From the NCBI RefSeq assembly GCF_003711105.1, contig NZ_CP023865.1:6865001-6929000 (forward strand): 64,000 bases of DNA, written 5' to 3'. Origin of the DNA: Actinoplanes teichomyceticus ATCC 31121 (lineage in GTDB: Bacteria > Actinomycetota > Actinomycetes > Mycobacteriales > Micromonosporaceae). Within the stretch, counting starts at the first letter, position 1. Every line of letters starts with the position of its first letter. The notes below the pieces were generated by a model. The model searched no databases, was not told where the DNA came from, and worked only from the letters and a program-made list of their open reading frames with translations. A program made the translations under genes and the position numbers. Below are positions 1 through 8,439 of the stretch, one piece after another.

Positions 1-2
1 CG

Positions 3-731
3 GTCATCGGCGCCGGCGCCATGGTCAGCTTCGCGCAGGGCGACCGGCAGTGGCTGATCGTCGGCGCGCTGCTGTTCCACCTCAGCTTCGTGGTCGACTG
101 CATGGACGGCAAGATCGCCCGGCTGAACGGGACCGGCACCGTCTTCGGCCAGTGGCTGGACTTCGTGCTCGACCGGGTCCGGGTCTTCTTCTGCGCGATC
201 ACCCTGTTCGGCGGGCAGTACGCGCAGCACCACGACGTCGCCTACCTCTGGCTGATGGCCGTCGCGATCTTCCTGGACCTGATCCGGTACCTGAACGGCA
301 GCCAGGTCGCCAAGGTCCGCCGCGGCATGACCGACAAGCTCGACTCCCTCAAGCAGCCGCTGGAGCTGCACCCACAGCCGGCACAGGACATGTCCGAGCC
401 GGGGGACGAGGCGGCGGACGAGAGCACCGACCCGCCGGCGGCGCCCCGGCCGAGGTCGCTCAAGAGCCGGGTCGGCGGCTACCTCAAGCGCAACCGGATC
501 CGCACGCACCTGTTCAGCGGCATCGAGTACGAGATGTTCGTCTACATCATCGCGCCGCTGACCGGCCTGATCTTCCCGGTCACCGTCTTCGCCGGGGCGG
601 CCATGCTCGCCTTCGAGTTCCTGCTGATCTACAAGCTGTACCGGGCGGCGAAGGCGTACCCGGCCAAGCTCGCGGCCGCACAGGAACGGTACGACGCGTA
701 CCACCAGGGTCCGGCCTCCACCCCGCGCTGA
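3..731 (+). CDS. CDP-alcohol phosphatidyltransferase family protein (5' partial)
   Basis: Membrane enzyme that transfers a phosphoalcohol group from a CDP-activated lipid or alcohol. The reading frame is open to the window edge, so the true start lies upstream; the ATG at 21 is internal. The family signature is complete, counted from that ATG: D26, D29-G30, A33-R34, G43, D47 and D51 (DxxDGxxAR-x8-GxxxDxxxD). A charged linker rich in Pro, Glu and Asp follows (about residues 110-150), then further hydrophobic segments. The N-terminal membrane helices are missing here. The substrate cannot be read from the sequence; a role in phospholipid or polar-lipid synthesis is inferred. Confidence 0.85.
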   Translation, partial: VIGAGAMVSFAQGDRQWLIVGALLFHLSFVVDCMDGKIARLNGTGTVFGQWLDFVLDRVRVFFCAITLFGGQYAQHHDVAYLWLMAVAIFLDLIRYLNGSQVAKVRRGMTDKLDSLKQPLELHPQPAQDMSEPGDEAADESTDPPAAPRPRSLKSRVGGYLKRNRIRTHLFSGIEYEMFVYIIAPLTGLIFPVTVFAGAAMLAFEFLLIYKLYRAAKAYPAKLAAAQERYDAYHQGPASTPR

Positions 732-805
732 TCCGGGCCGGACGCCCCCGGTGGTTTTCCCCAGGGGGCGTTCCGCCGTCCCGGGCCCCGGCGCAGAATG
801 GCGTC

Positions 806-2485
806 ATGGTCGAGAACGAGGGTCACATCGCATTCCGGCGCGCACGGGATTTCCTGCTCGACCATCGCGAGGACTATCCGGCGGCGTACGCCGGCTTCGC
901 CTGGCCCCGGCTCGACCACTTCAACTGGGCGCTGGACTGGTTCGACGTGATCGCCGAGGACAACGACGCCCCGGCGCTGTGGATCGTCGAGGAGGACGGC
1001 AGCGAGCAGCGGCTCTCGTTCGCGCAGCTGTCGCAGCGTTCCAACCGGGTGGCGAACTGGCTGCGCGAGCAGGGCGTACGCCGAGGCGACCGGATCGTGG
1101 TGATGCTCGGCAACCAGGTGGAGCTGTGGGAGACCGTGCTCGCCGGGATCAAGCTGGGCGCCGTGCTGATCCCGGCCACCCCGCTGCTCGGCCCGGCCGA
1201 CGCCGCCGCCCGGGTGGCCCGGGGCGGCGCCCGGCACGTGATCGCCGCGGCCGCCACGGCCGGCAAGTTCGACCGGGTGGACGCCACGGTCACCCGGATC
1301 GCGGCCGGCCCGGTCGAGGGCTGGCTCGACTTCCGCGACGCGTACCGGGCGAGCGACGCGTTCACCCCGGACGGCGTCACCCGGGCCGGCGACACCCTGC
1401 TGCTCTACTTCACCTCGGGCACCACGGCGCAGCCGAAACTGGTCGAGCACACGCACGCGTCGTACCCGGTGGGACACCTCTCGACGATGTACTGGATCGG
1501 CCTGCGCCCGGGCGACGTGCACCTGAACATCTCGTCGCCGGGCTGGGCGAAACACGCCTGGAGCAACGTCTTCGCCCCGTGGAACGCGCAGGCCTGCGTG
1601 TTCATCCACAACTACACCCGGTTCGACGCCGGCCGGCTGATGGCCGAGATGCAGCGCTGCGGGGTGACCAGCTTCTGCGCGCCGCCGACCGTGTGGCGGA
1701 TGCTGATCCAGGCCGACCTGACCGAGCTGAAGACGCCGCCGCGGATCGCGGTGGGCGCCGGTGAGCCGCTCAACCCGGAGGTGATCGAGCAGGTCGCGGC
1801 GCAGTGGGGGGTGACCGTCCGGGACGGGTTCGGGCAGACCGAGACGTCCGTGCAGATCGCCAACCCGCCCGGTCAGCCGGTCAAGCCGGGCTCGATGGGG
1901 CGGCCGGCGCCGGGGTTCCGGATCGCCCTGATCGACCCGGTGACCGGGGCCGAGGCGGCCGAGGGCGAGATCTGCGTCGCGCTGGAGCCGCGCCCGGTCG
2001 GGTTGATGGCCGGCTATCACGGCGACCCCGAGCTGACCGCCGAGCGGATGGCCGGGGGCTACTACCACACCGGGGACGTGGCGTCCCGGGACTCCGACGG
2101 CTACATCACCTACGTCGGGCGCACCGACGACGTGTTCAAGGCCTCCGACTACCGGATCTCGCCGTTCGAGCTGGAGAGCGTGCTGATCGAGCACGAGGCG
2201 GTGGTGGAGGCCGCGGTGGTCCCGTCCCCCGATCCGGTGCGGCTGGCGGTGCCCAAGGCGTACGTGCTGCTCGCCGACGGCTGGGCGGCGGACGAGAGCA
2301 CCGCGGCGGCGATCTTCGCGCACGCCCGGCAGCACATGCCGCCGTACGCCCGGATCCGCCGCCTGGAGTTCACCGACCTGCCCAAGACCATCTCCGGCAA
2401 GATCCGCCGGGTCGAGCTGCGCGAGGCCGAGCTGGAGAAGCACGCCGACCCGGCCGCCACCCCTCCGGGCGAGTTCATCGGCTGA
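806..2485 (+). CDS. AMP-dependent acyl-CoA synthetase (medium-chain/benzoate-CoA ligase-like)
   Basis: 559-residue ANL-superfamily enzyme that activates a carboxylic acid to an acyl-adenylate and then a CoA thioester. The phosphate-binding loop TSGTTAQPK is at about residues 203-211. The A5 motif DGFGQTE, the hinge region TGDVASRDSDGY and YVGRTDDVFK, and the C-terminal catalytic lysine in KTISGKIRR are all intact. The start was chosen at the ATG at 806; longer open frames upstream run through the end of the preceding gene. Organisation resembles the ACSM family rather than acetyl-CoA synthetase, which is about 100 residues longer. The acid used is unknown. It lies 20 bp before a glycosyltransferase gene and may share its transcript. 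Confidence 0.85.
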   Translation: MVENEGHIAFRRARDFLLDHREDYPAAYAGFAWPRLDHFNWALDWFDVIAEDNDAPALWIVEEDGSEQRLSFAQLSQRSNRVANWLREQGVRRGDRIVVMLGNQVELWETVLAGIKLGAVLIPATPLLGPADAAARVARGGARHVIAAAATAGKFDRVDATVTRIAAGPVEGWLDFRDAYRASDAFTPDGVTRAGDTLLLYFTSGTTAQPKLVEHTHASYPVGHLSTMYWIGLRPGDVHLNISSPGWAKHAWSNVFAPWNAQACVFIHNYTRFDAGRLMAEMQRCGVTSFCAPPTVWRMLIQADLTELKTPPRIAVGAGEPLNPEVIEQVAAQWGVTVRDGFGQTETSVQIANPPGQPVKPGSMGRPAPGFRIALIDPVTGAEAAEGEICVALEPRPVGLMAGYHGDPELTAERMAGGYYHTGDVASRDSDGYITYVGRTDDVFKASDYRISPFELESVLIEHEAVVEAAVVPSPDPVRLAVPKAYVLLADGWAADESTAAAIFAHARQHMPPYARIRRLEFTDLPKTISGKIRRVELREAELEKHADPAATPPGEFIG

Positions 2486-2506
2486 CCCGGCGGCTATCTT
2501 TGCCCG

Positions 2507-4339
2507 ATGCCGCGACGACGCCTGCTGTACCTTCTCGCCGTCGTCGCGATGCTGGGGCAGATGGCGTTCGCCACGGTGACCACGGCGGTGCAGCAGACCC
2601 CGACCATCGACGAGCCGGTGTACGTGGCCACCGCCGAGGTCTACACCCAGCAGCACAGCCTGCGGTACAACCCGGAGCACCCGCCGCTCGGCAAGCTGAT
2701 CATGGCGGCCGGGCTGGCGTTCGGGGGCGCGCGCGAGCTGGATCCGGCGTTCCCCGGCGACCAGACGGCGCTGGGGCGGCACCTGCTCTACGAGAGCGGG
2801 AACAACCCGTTCCGGCTGCTGCTCGCCGCACGGCTGCCGATCATCCTGCTCACCCTGGTGTTCGGGCTGGTGGTGCTGGCGTTCGGACGGGACGTGGCCG
2901 GGCCGGCCGGTGGGCTGATCGCGCTGGCGCTCTACACGTTCTCCCCGGACGTGATCGCGCACGGATCGCTGGCCACGCTCGACGTGCCGGCCGCGGGAAT
3001 GCTGCTGACCGCGTTCTGGGCGGCGTGGCGGGGGCGGGAGCGGCCGTACCTGTACCTGCCGCTGGCCGGGTTGGCGCTCGGCGCGGCTCTGGCGACTCGG
3101 GCGAGCACGCTTCCGGCCGTACCGTTGCTGGTCCTGCTCGCGGCCTGGTCCATGTGGCACGCGCAACGCGCCCGCCCCGCCGCGCCCACCGACGACCCCG
3201 CGCCCGCCGGGAAATCCGCATTCGACGACCCCGCGCCCACCGGCAAGCCCGCACCCGGCGACCACCCCGCGCCCACCGACGACCCGCCGCCCAGCGACGA
3301 CCCCGCGCCCACCGGCAAGCCCGCACCCGGCGACCACCCCGCGCCCACCGACGACCCGGCGCCCAGCGACGACCCCGCGCCCACCGGCGGGCCGGGCGTG
3401 CCGGGCGGCCGCAGGAGGCTGCTGGTGGCGGCCGGGGCGGCGGCCGCGACCGGGCTGATCGCGGTCGCCGTGGTCTGGGTCGCCTACCTGCTCGTCGACC
3501 CACGCCTGCGCTGGACCACCCCGCCGGGGCTGCCGCACCCGGGCGGGTTGACCGGCCTGGCCGTCGACTGGCTGCCGTTCCCCCGGGCCTACCGCGACGG
3601 GATGCTGATCCAGTTCGGGTTCGAGAGCCAGACCTTCAACGGTTTCCTGCTCGGCGAGGCCTACCGGGGCAGCCGCTGGTACTACCTGCCGGTCGCGCTG
3701 CTGATCAAGACACCGCTCGGGACGCTGGCGCTCTGGGTGGCCGGCGCGATCACCGTGCTGGCCGTCCCCCGCCTGCGGGCCGCCGCGGCCTACCTGCTGC
3801 CGGTCTCCGCGGTGCTGCTGCTGGTGGCGATGACCGGCGCCCGTGACTACGGCACCCGCTACGCGATCTTCCTGTCGTTCTTCCTCGCCGTCGCGGCCGG
3901 CTCCGTCGCCCTGCTCGGGGTCCGCTGGGCGCGGGTCACCGCCGCGGTGCTCACCCTCTTCGTGGCGGTCAGCTCGCTGCGCACCTTCCCGTACTACCTG
4001 CCCTACTCCAACGAGGCCTTCGGCGGCGCCGCGAACACCCACCGCAACCTGCACGACTCCAACGTCGACTGGGGGCAGGACCTGGCCCGGCTCGCGCAGA
4101 AGCTGCGCGAGGACCACCCGGGCCGGCCGGTCTGGCTGGTCTACAAGGGCAGCGGGGTGCCCGCGCACTACGGCATCGACGCGGCGGACCCGTATGCGGT
4201 TCCGGCGGACCGGGTGCACGGCATCCTCGTCGTCTCGGACTCGCGGGTGGCCCTGGCCGGCCCTCGGCTCCGGCGGCTTCTCGACACGAGCACCAAGATC
4301 GACCAGGTCGGATACTCCATGACGATCTACCAGCGGTGA
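2507..4339 (+). CDS. Phospholipid carrier-dependent glycosyltransferase (ArnT/PMT type) with repeat insert
   Basis: 610-residue polytopic membrane protein of the GT-C fold, transferring sugar from a polyprenyl-phosphate donor outside the membrane. Family marks are IDEPVY near the N terminus (acidic catalytic pair), EHPPLGKL soon after, and NVDWGQDL in the C-terminal soluble region. A Pro/Asp-rich stretch of about 75 residues (about residues 225-300) splits the membrane domain; it is built from a 72-bp DNA repeat and is almost certainly a disordered loop. Relatives normally have no such insert. Acceptor and sugar are not predictable. It begins 21 bp after the acyl-CoA synthetase stop. Confidence 0.82.
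   Translation: MPRRRLLYLLAVVAMLGQMAFATVTTAVQQTPTIDEPVYVATAEVYTQQHSLRYNPEHPPLGKLIMAAGLAFGGARELDPAFPGDQTALGRHLLYESGNNPFRLLLAARLPIILLTLVFGLVVLAFGRDVAGPAGGLIALALYTFSPDVIAHGSLATLDVPAAGMLLTAFWAAWRGRERPYLYLPLAGLALGAALATRASTLPAVPLLVLLAAWSMWHAQRARPAAPTDDPAPAGKSAFDDPAPTGKPAPGDHPAPTDDPPPSDDPAPTGKPAPGDHPAPTDDPAPSDDPAPTGGPGVPGGRRRLLVAAGAAAATGLIAVAVVWVAYLLVDPRLRWTTPPGLPHPGGLTGLAVDWLPFPRAYRDGMLIQFGFESQTFNGFLLGEAYRGSRWYYLPVALLIKTPLGTLALWVAGAITVLAVPRLRAAAAYLLPVSAVLLLVAMTGARDYGTRYAIFLSFFLAVAAGSVALLGVRWARVTAAVLTLFVAVSSLRTFPYYLPYSNEAFGGAANTHRNLHDSNVDWGQDLARLAQKLREDHPGRPVWLVYKGSGVPAHYGIDAADPYAVPADRVHGILVVSDSRVALAGPRLRRLLDTSTKIDQVGYSMTIYQR
3229..3387 (+). repeat. In-frame 72-bp minisatellite inside the glycosyltransferase gene
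   Basis: Two adjacent 72-bp copies at 3229-3300 and 3301-3372 differ by one base, and a third begins at 3373 and breaks off after about 15 bp. The unit is divisible by three and encodes 24 residues of the type PAPTGKPAPGDHPAPTDD. Less regular related sequence precedes it from about 3180. Confidence 0.9.
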
Positions 4340-4383
4340 AACTCGCTCTGGTGGTTACCAGCGAGTAATGCTTAGGTGAAGCG

Positions 4384-6015
4384 ATGACGCATTACGACAT
4401 CGTGATCGTGGGCAGCGGCTTCGGCGGCAGCGTCAGCGCACTGCGCCTGACGGAGAAGGGTTACCGGGTCGGCGTGCTGGAGGCCGGCCGCCGCTTCACC
4501 CCCGACACCCTGCCGAAGACGTCATGGGACCTGCGGAACTTCCTCTGGGCGCCCAGGCTCGGCATGCGCGGCATCCAGCGGATCACCCTGCTCAAGGACA
4601 TCGTGGTGCTGTCCGCGGCCGGGGTCGGCGGCGGCTCGCTGGTCTACGCCAACACGCTCTACCGGCCACCGGCCCCGTTCTTCGCCGACCCGCACTGGTC
4701 CGGCATCACCGACTGGGCCGGTGAGCTGGCGTCGCACTACGACCAGGCGTCCCGGATGCTCGGCGTGACCGAGCAGCCCACCATGACCCCGTCCGACGTG
4801 GTGATCAAGCAGGTGGCCGAGGACATGGGGGTCGGGCACACGTTCCGCCGCACCCCGGTCGGCGTCTTCTTCGGCGAGCCGGGGCGGACCGTGCCGGACC
4901 CCTACTTCGGCGGCGCCGGGCCGGACCGGACCGGCTGCACCGAGTGCGGCAACTGCATGATCGGCTGCCGGGTCGGCGCGAAGAACCGCCTCGACGTCAA
5001 CTACCTCTACCTCGCCGAGCGCAACGGCGCCACGGTGCACCCGGACACCGAGGTCACCGCGGTCCGGCCGGTCGCCGGCGGCTGGCGGGTGGAGACCCGC
5101 AACGGCACGTTCACCGCCGACCAGGTGATCCTCTCGGCCGGCGCGCTCGGCACCCAGCGGCTGCTGCACGCGATGCGGGACACCGGGGTGCTGCCCCGGC
5201 TCTCCCCGCGGCTGGGCATGCTGACCCGGACGAATTCGGAGGCGCTGCTCGGCGCGGAGACCAAACAGGTGCCCGCCGCGCCGTTCAGTCGCGGGGTGGC
5301 GATCACCTCGTCGTTCCACCCGGACCCGGACACCCACATCGAGCCGGTCCGCTACGGCCCCGGCAGCAACGCCATGGGCCTGCTGTCCACGCTGCTGGTG
5401 GACGGCGGCGGCCGGGTGCCACGCCCGCTGAAGTTCCTCTGGCAGTGCGTCCGGCACCCGATGGTGCTGGCCTACTCGATCTCGGTACGCCGGTGGAGCG
5501 AACGGACCATCATCGCGCTGGTCATGCAGACCCTGGACAACTCCCTGACGGTACGGCGGACCCGGCGCGGCCGGCTGACCACCCGCCCGGGGCACGGCGA
5601 GCCCAACCCGACCTGGATCCCGGTCGGACACGAGGCGGTTCGCCGGATCGCCGACCGGATCGACGGCTTCCCCGGCGGCACCGTCGGCGACATCGTCAAC
5701 ATCCCGATGACCGCGCACATCCTCGGCGGGGCGACCATCGGCGCGTCGGCGCAGAGCGGGGTGGTGGACGCGTACCACCGGGTCTTCGGCCATCCCGGCC
5801 TGCACGTGGTGGACGGCTCCGCGGTGCCGGCCAACCTCGGGGTGAACCCGTCGCTGACCATCACGGCGCTCGCCGAGCGGGCCATGTCGCTGTGGCCGAA
5901 CCGGGGCGACACCGACCCCCGACCCCCGCTGGGCGCGGATTACCAGCGGGTCGAGCCGGTCACGCCGCGCTCCCCCGCGGTGCCACCGCACGCCCCGGCC
6001 GCCCTGCGCCGGTGA
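4384..6015 (+). CDS. GMC-family oxidoreductase, cholesterol-oxidase-like
   Basis: 543-residue flavoprotein. The FAD-binding Rossmann motif GSGFGG lies at about residues 11-16, followed by the ribose-binding acidic residue in VLEAGRR. The GMC C-terminal signature, with catalytic His and Asn context in VVDGSAVPANLGVNPSLT, is intact. A four-cysteine cluster, CTECGNCMIGC at about residues 185-195, is spaced like a small iron-sulfur site and is shared with actinobacterial ChoD-like proteins. A sterol or other hydroxylated lipid substrate is plausible but not proven. The last 15 or so residues are encoded by a DNA repeat that continues past the stop codon. No signal peptide is seen. Confidence 0.85.
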   Translation: MTHYDIVIVGSGFGGSVSALRLTEKGYRVGVLEAGRRFTPDTLPKTSWDLRNFLWAPRLGMRGIQRITLLKDIVVLSAAGVGGGSLVYANTLYRPPAPFFADPHWSGITDWAGELASHYDQASRMLGVTEQPTMTPSDVVIKQVAEDMGVGHTFRRTPVGVFFGEPGRTVPDPYFGGAGPDRTGCTECGNCMIGCRVGAKNRLDVNYLYLAERNGATVHPDTEVTAVRPVAGGWRVETRNGTFTADQVILSAGALGTQRLLHAMRDTGVLPRLSPRLGMLTRTNSEALLGAETKQVPAAPFSRGVAITSSFHPDPDTHIEPVRYGPGSNAMGLLSTLLVDGGGRVPRPLKFLWQCVRHPMVLAYSISVRRWSERTIIALVMQTLDNSLTVRRTRRGRLTTRPGHGEPNPTWIPVGHEAVRRIADRIDGFPGGTVGDIVNIPMTAHILGGATIGASAQSGVVDAYHRVFGHPGLHVVDGSAVPANLGVNPSLTITALAERAMSLWPNRGDTDPRPPLGADYQRVEPVTPRSPAVPPHAPAALRR

Positions 6016-6161
6016 GCGACCCGCCCCCCGATGCCGCCGCACGCGCCAGCGGGCCCACGCCGGTGATCCCGCGGTGCCACCGCACGCCCCGGCCGCCCTG
6101 CGGCGGTGATCCGTCGCTCCCCCGCGGTGCCACCGCACCCCCGGCCGCCCTGCGCCGGTGA
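5971..6161 (+). repeat. Degenerate about 44-bp tandem repeat spanning the GMC gene stop codon
   Basis: Four related copies at 5971-6015, about 6024-6066, 6067-6109 and 6118-6161. Each ends in CGGTGA, and the TGA of the first is the stop codon of the upstream gene. The second copy is the most diverged. Confidence 0.85.
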
Positions 6162-6219
6162 TTCGCGCGAGCGCGGCGGCGCGAGACAGCCGGCCGTCGC
6201 CGTGACTAGCGTCCGCGGT

Positions 6220-6939
6220 ATGACGCTCAACGGAAAGACAGCACTGGTCACCGGAGGCTCCCGGGGCATCGGGCGGGCGATCGTGCGCCGGCTGGCCGCG
6301 GACGGGGCCCGGGTGGTGTTCACCTATCACTCCGCCCGGGAGGAGGCCGACAGCCTGGTCGCCGAGCTCGGCGACGCCGTCGCGGTGCGGTGCGACCAGG
6401 CCGATCCGGACACCCTGCCGGCGATCCTCGAACCGGTCCGGGACGGGCTCGACATCCTGGTCAACAACGCGGGAGTCGCCGACCGGACGCCGATCGCCGA
6501 GGTCACCGCCGCGGAGTTCGACCGGGTGATGACGATCAACGCGAAGTTCCCGTTGCTGGCCATCCGGGCGGCCGGGCCGCTGCTGCGCGACGGTGGCCGG
6601 ATCATCAACCTGTCCACGCTGAACACCGCGGTCAGCGGGCCCGGTCTGGTCCTCTACTGCGCCAGCAAGGCCGCGCTGGAGCAGGTCACCGCGGTGGCGG
6701 CGAGGGAGTTCGGGCCGCGCGGCATCACCGTGAACACCGTCTCGCCGGGCGCCACCGACACCGACATGCTGCGCGGCGCGAATCCGCCGGAGGCGATCGA
6801 GGCATTGACCGGGTTCACCGCGCTCGGCCGGCTCGGCCAGCCGGAGGACGTGGCGGCGGTGGTGGGCTTCCTGGCCGGCCCGGACTCCGGCTGGGTCACC
6901 GGCCAGAACATCCGCGCCACCGGCGGCCTGCTCCTCTGA
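6220..6939 (+). CDS. Short-chain dehydrogenase/reductase, 3-oxoacyl-ACP-reductase-like
   Basis: 239-residue classical SDR using NAD(P)H. The cofactor motif TGGSRGIG is at residues 10-17, NNAG in mid-protein, the catalytic serine in the strand before YCASK, and the catalytic Tyr and Lys in YCASK. The C-terminal GWVTGQNIRATGG is typical of FabG-like SDRs. The ATG at 6220 was chosen over the open frame from 6106 because the extra residues would come from the repeat. The substrate is not predictable; the gene stands alone, without fatty-acid synthesis neighbours. Confidence 0.85.
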   Translation: MTLNGKTALVTGGSRGIGRAIVRRLAADGARVVFTYHSAREEADSLVAELGDAVAVRCDQADPDTLPAILEPVRDGLDILVNNAGVADRTPIAEVTAAEFDRVMTINAKFPLLAIRAAGPLLRDGGRIINLSTLNTAVSGPGLVLYCASKAALEQVTAVAAREFGPRGITVNTVSPGATDTDMLRGANPPEAIEALTGFTALGRLGQPEDVAAVVGFLAGPDSGWVTGQNIRATGGLLL

Positions 6940-7141
6940 TCTCCGCCGCCCGGCGCCCCGGCGACGGCACAGCCGTGCCGGCCGGGCCCCGTGCTGCCGG
7001 TGGTGGAGGCGGGGCTCGTGGGGTGCGTCCGGGTCGGCCCGCAGGACGGTCCGGGAAACGGCGAACCGCCCCGGCACCGGAGAATCGGCGACGAGGCGGC
7101 TCGGGATCAGGGGCACCGCGCCAGCGGCGGTGCCGGTACCC

Positions 7142-7261
7142 TCAGCGGCGGGGCGGCGCCGGGGTGGTGTGCGGCCGTCGTGGGGGCGCGGTGGCCGCCG
7201 CGGTGGCGATGGCGAATGCCGGCGGGACGGCCGGGGCGGCCACCCGGACAGCACCTCCCAT
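7142..7261 (-). pseudogene. Possible relic of a CebR-controlled gene start (39 codons)
   Basis: On the minus strand the operator at 7279-7292 is followed by GTAGGAGG, a 4-bp spacer and an ATG at 7261. The frame reads MGGAVRVAAPAVPPAFAIAT, then AAATAPPRRPHTTPAPPRR and a TGA ending at 7142. The operator, ribosome site and Ala-rich start look like the front of an exported glycoside-hydrolase gene whose body is gone. The prolines make it a poor signal peptide, so it is probably decayed. It could also be a chance frame. Confidence 0.3.
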
Positions 7262-7278
7262 CGAGCCTCCTACGGGGC

Positions 7279-7292
7279 TGGGAGCGCTCCCA
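7279..7292. promoter_or_regulatory. CebR/LacI-type operator, perfect palindrome
   Basis: TGGGAGCGCTCCCA is a perfect 14-bp palindrome identical to the CebR box known from Streptomyces, where CebR represses cellulose and cello-oligosaccharide genes. Here it is 240 bp before lsr2 on the plus strand and 17 bp before a well-placed Shine-Dalgarno and ATG on the minus strand. Confidence 0.7.
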
Positions 7293-7532
7293 CCTGCGAC
7301 GTTACCGTACATTCACGAGTTCGAAAAGAGTCTCCGGCGACCCATTCGCCGCCACGGCGACCACCCTCCGCGCCCGGGCGGATGCGCAGCGGAATTGCGA
7401 CATGCCAAGAGACGCAATTTGCACTGCCCGCCATGTGCGCGACACAATGAATGGGACGACGACTATTCGCGGCATCCCCTCGCTCGCGTGCAGCCGTCAC
7501 CCGAATGACATCGCTGTAGGAGCGAACACAAC

Positions 7533-7880
7533 ATGGCCAAGCAGATAATTACCCTTCTGACCGACGACCTCGACGGCGGGGAGGCCGACCGCACCGTCGA
7601 ATTCGGACTCGACGGCGTGAACTACACGATCGACCTGTCCGAGAAGAACGCCGGCAAGCTGCGTAAGGCCCTGGAACCGTTCCTCACCGCGGCCACCCGG
7701 CTGGGCCGTTCCGGCGGCACTCCGGCCGTTGCCCGGCGGACCGCCCCGGCCGCCTCCAGCCGGACCAGCCGCGACCAGAATCAGGCCATTCGCGAGTGGG
7801 CCAACAAGAACGGCTACTCCGTTTCCGAGCGCGGCCGCATCCCGAGCAACGTCGTCGAGGCGTACCACGCCAAGCGCTGA
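7533..7880 (+). CDS. lsr2: Lsr2 nucleoid-associated protein
   Basis: 115-residue xenogeneic silencer that bridges DNA and prefers AT-rich sequence, a functional analogue of H-NS. The N-terminal dimerisation domain starts with [16 protein letters not shown]; the C-terminal DNA-binding domain carries the AT-hook-like RGR in [14 protein letters not shown] (about residues 100-113), joined by an Ala/Ser/Thr-rich linker. Length and both domains match the family. The upstream region is relatively AT-rich, consistent with autoregulation. A strong terminator follows 16 bp after the stop. Confidence 0.95.
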   Translation: MAKQIITLLTDDLDGGEADRTVEFGLDGVNYTIDLSEKNAGKLRKALEPFLTAATRLGRSGGTPAVARRTAPAASSRTSRDQNQAIREWANKNGYSVSERGRIPSNVVEAYHAKR

Positions 7881-7896
7881 TTGACCGCTGCCGCGA

Positions 7897-7931
7897 AAAC
7901 GGCGCCGCCGGACGCCCCGGCGGCGCCGTTT
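7897..7931 (+). terminator. Terminator of lsr2
   Basis: A perfect 15-bp stem (7897-7911 with 7917-7931) and 5-nt loop begins 16 bp after the lsr2 stop and ends in TTT. Confidence 0.85.
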
Positions 7932-8439
7932 CCTGCAAACGAGCAGGTCACAGCCGTGCCGGCGGCGGCTACGAACCCGACACCACGACCGCCGAAGCGT
8001 TGCCGGGCCGGCGGTCTCCGCCGTTCCGGCGATGACCGGGGTCAATCCGGCGCGGGACCCGAACGGGCCGGCGCGGCGCGGCGATGATCTCCGGAATCAG
8101 CCGCCCCGGCAGGGCCGACGCCACTATTCGACCGCTGCGTTCGGTACGCCCGGAATGATCGGCGAACCGGTCCGGCACGGCGGCCGGGGCAGCGGCTCGC
8201 CGTACCCCGGTTCCCCGGCGCCGGCCGGAATCGCCGGCGCGGCGGTAACGGGACACGCCGGGCGTACCGGAAAGCCGCCCGGGCCCGGAAAAGCGGGACG
8301 CCGGGTCGGTACCGGGTCGACCTTTCCTTCGCCGGAAACCGGCAGCCCACCGGCCGAAAACCGGCGCCGGAAACCGGCGGCCGGACGGAATGGTCCGGCG
8401 AATCAGATTCGATCGCGGCCGGGCGGGTACGCCTTCGAC
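7932..8439. other. Gene-free stretch dense in CCGG
   Basis: No plausible gene. An open frame runs from 8032 into the epimerase, but its translation is Pro/Gly/Arg-rich and unlike any start of that family. By manual count about 28 CCGG tetramers lie between 8040 and 8440, roughly four times the expectation from base composition. Confidence 0.6.

Larger units (their letters stand above)
6940..7532. other. 593-bp gap with no confident gene; holds a CebR-type box
   Basis: No open frame here has convincing protein character. The right half (about 7290-7530) is less GC-rich than its surroundings and should contain the lsr2 promoter. On the minus strand a perfect operator at 7279-7292 is followed by AGGAGG and an ATG at 7261, opening a 39-codon frame. 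Confidence 0.6.

Noticed and set aside
629..4219. 1196-codon minus-strand open frame
   Set aside because: It runs antisense through the acyl-CoA synthetase and glycosyltransferase genes; its translation is Arg/Pro/Gly-rich with no motif. High GC opens such frames throughout the window.
6991..7548. Plus-strand 185-codon frame before lsr2
   Set aside because: Composition is uneven, no ribosome site or family motif, and it overlaps the lsr2 start.
8032..8439. N-terminal extension of the epimerase
   Set aside because: The extra residues are low-complexity and the Rossmann motif should lie near the start, as it does from 8440.
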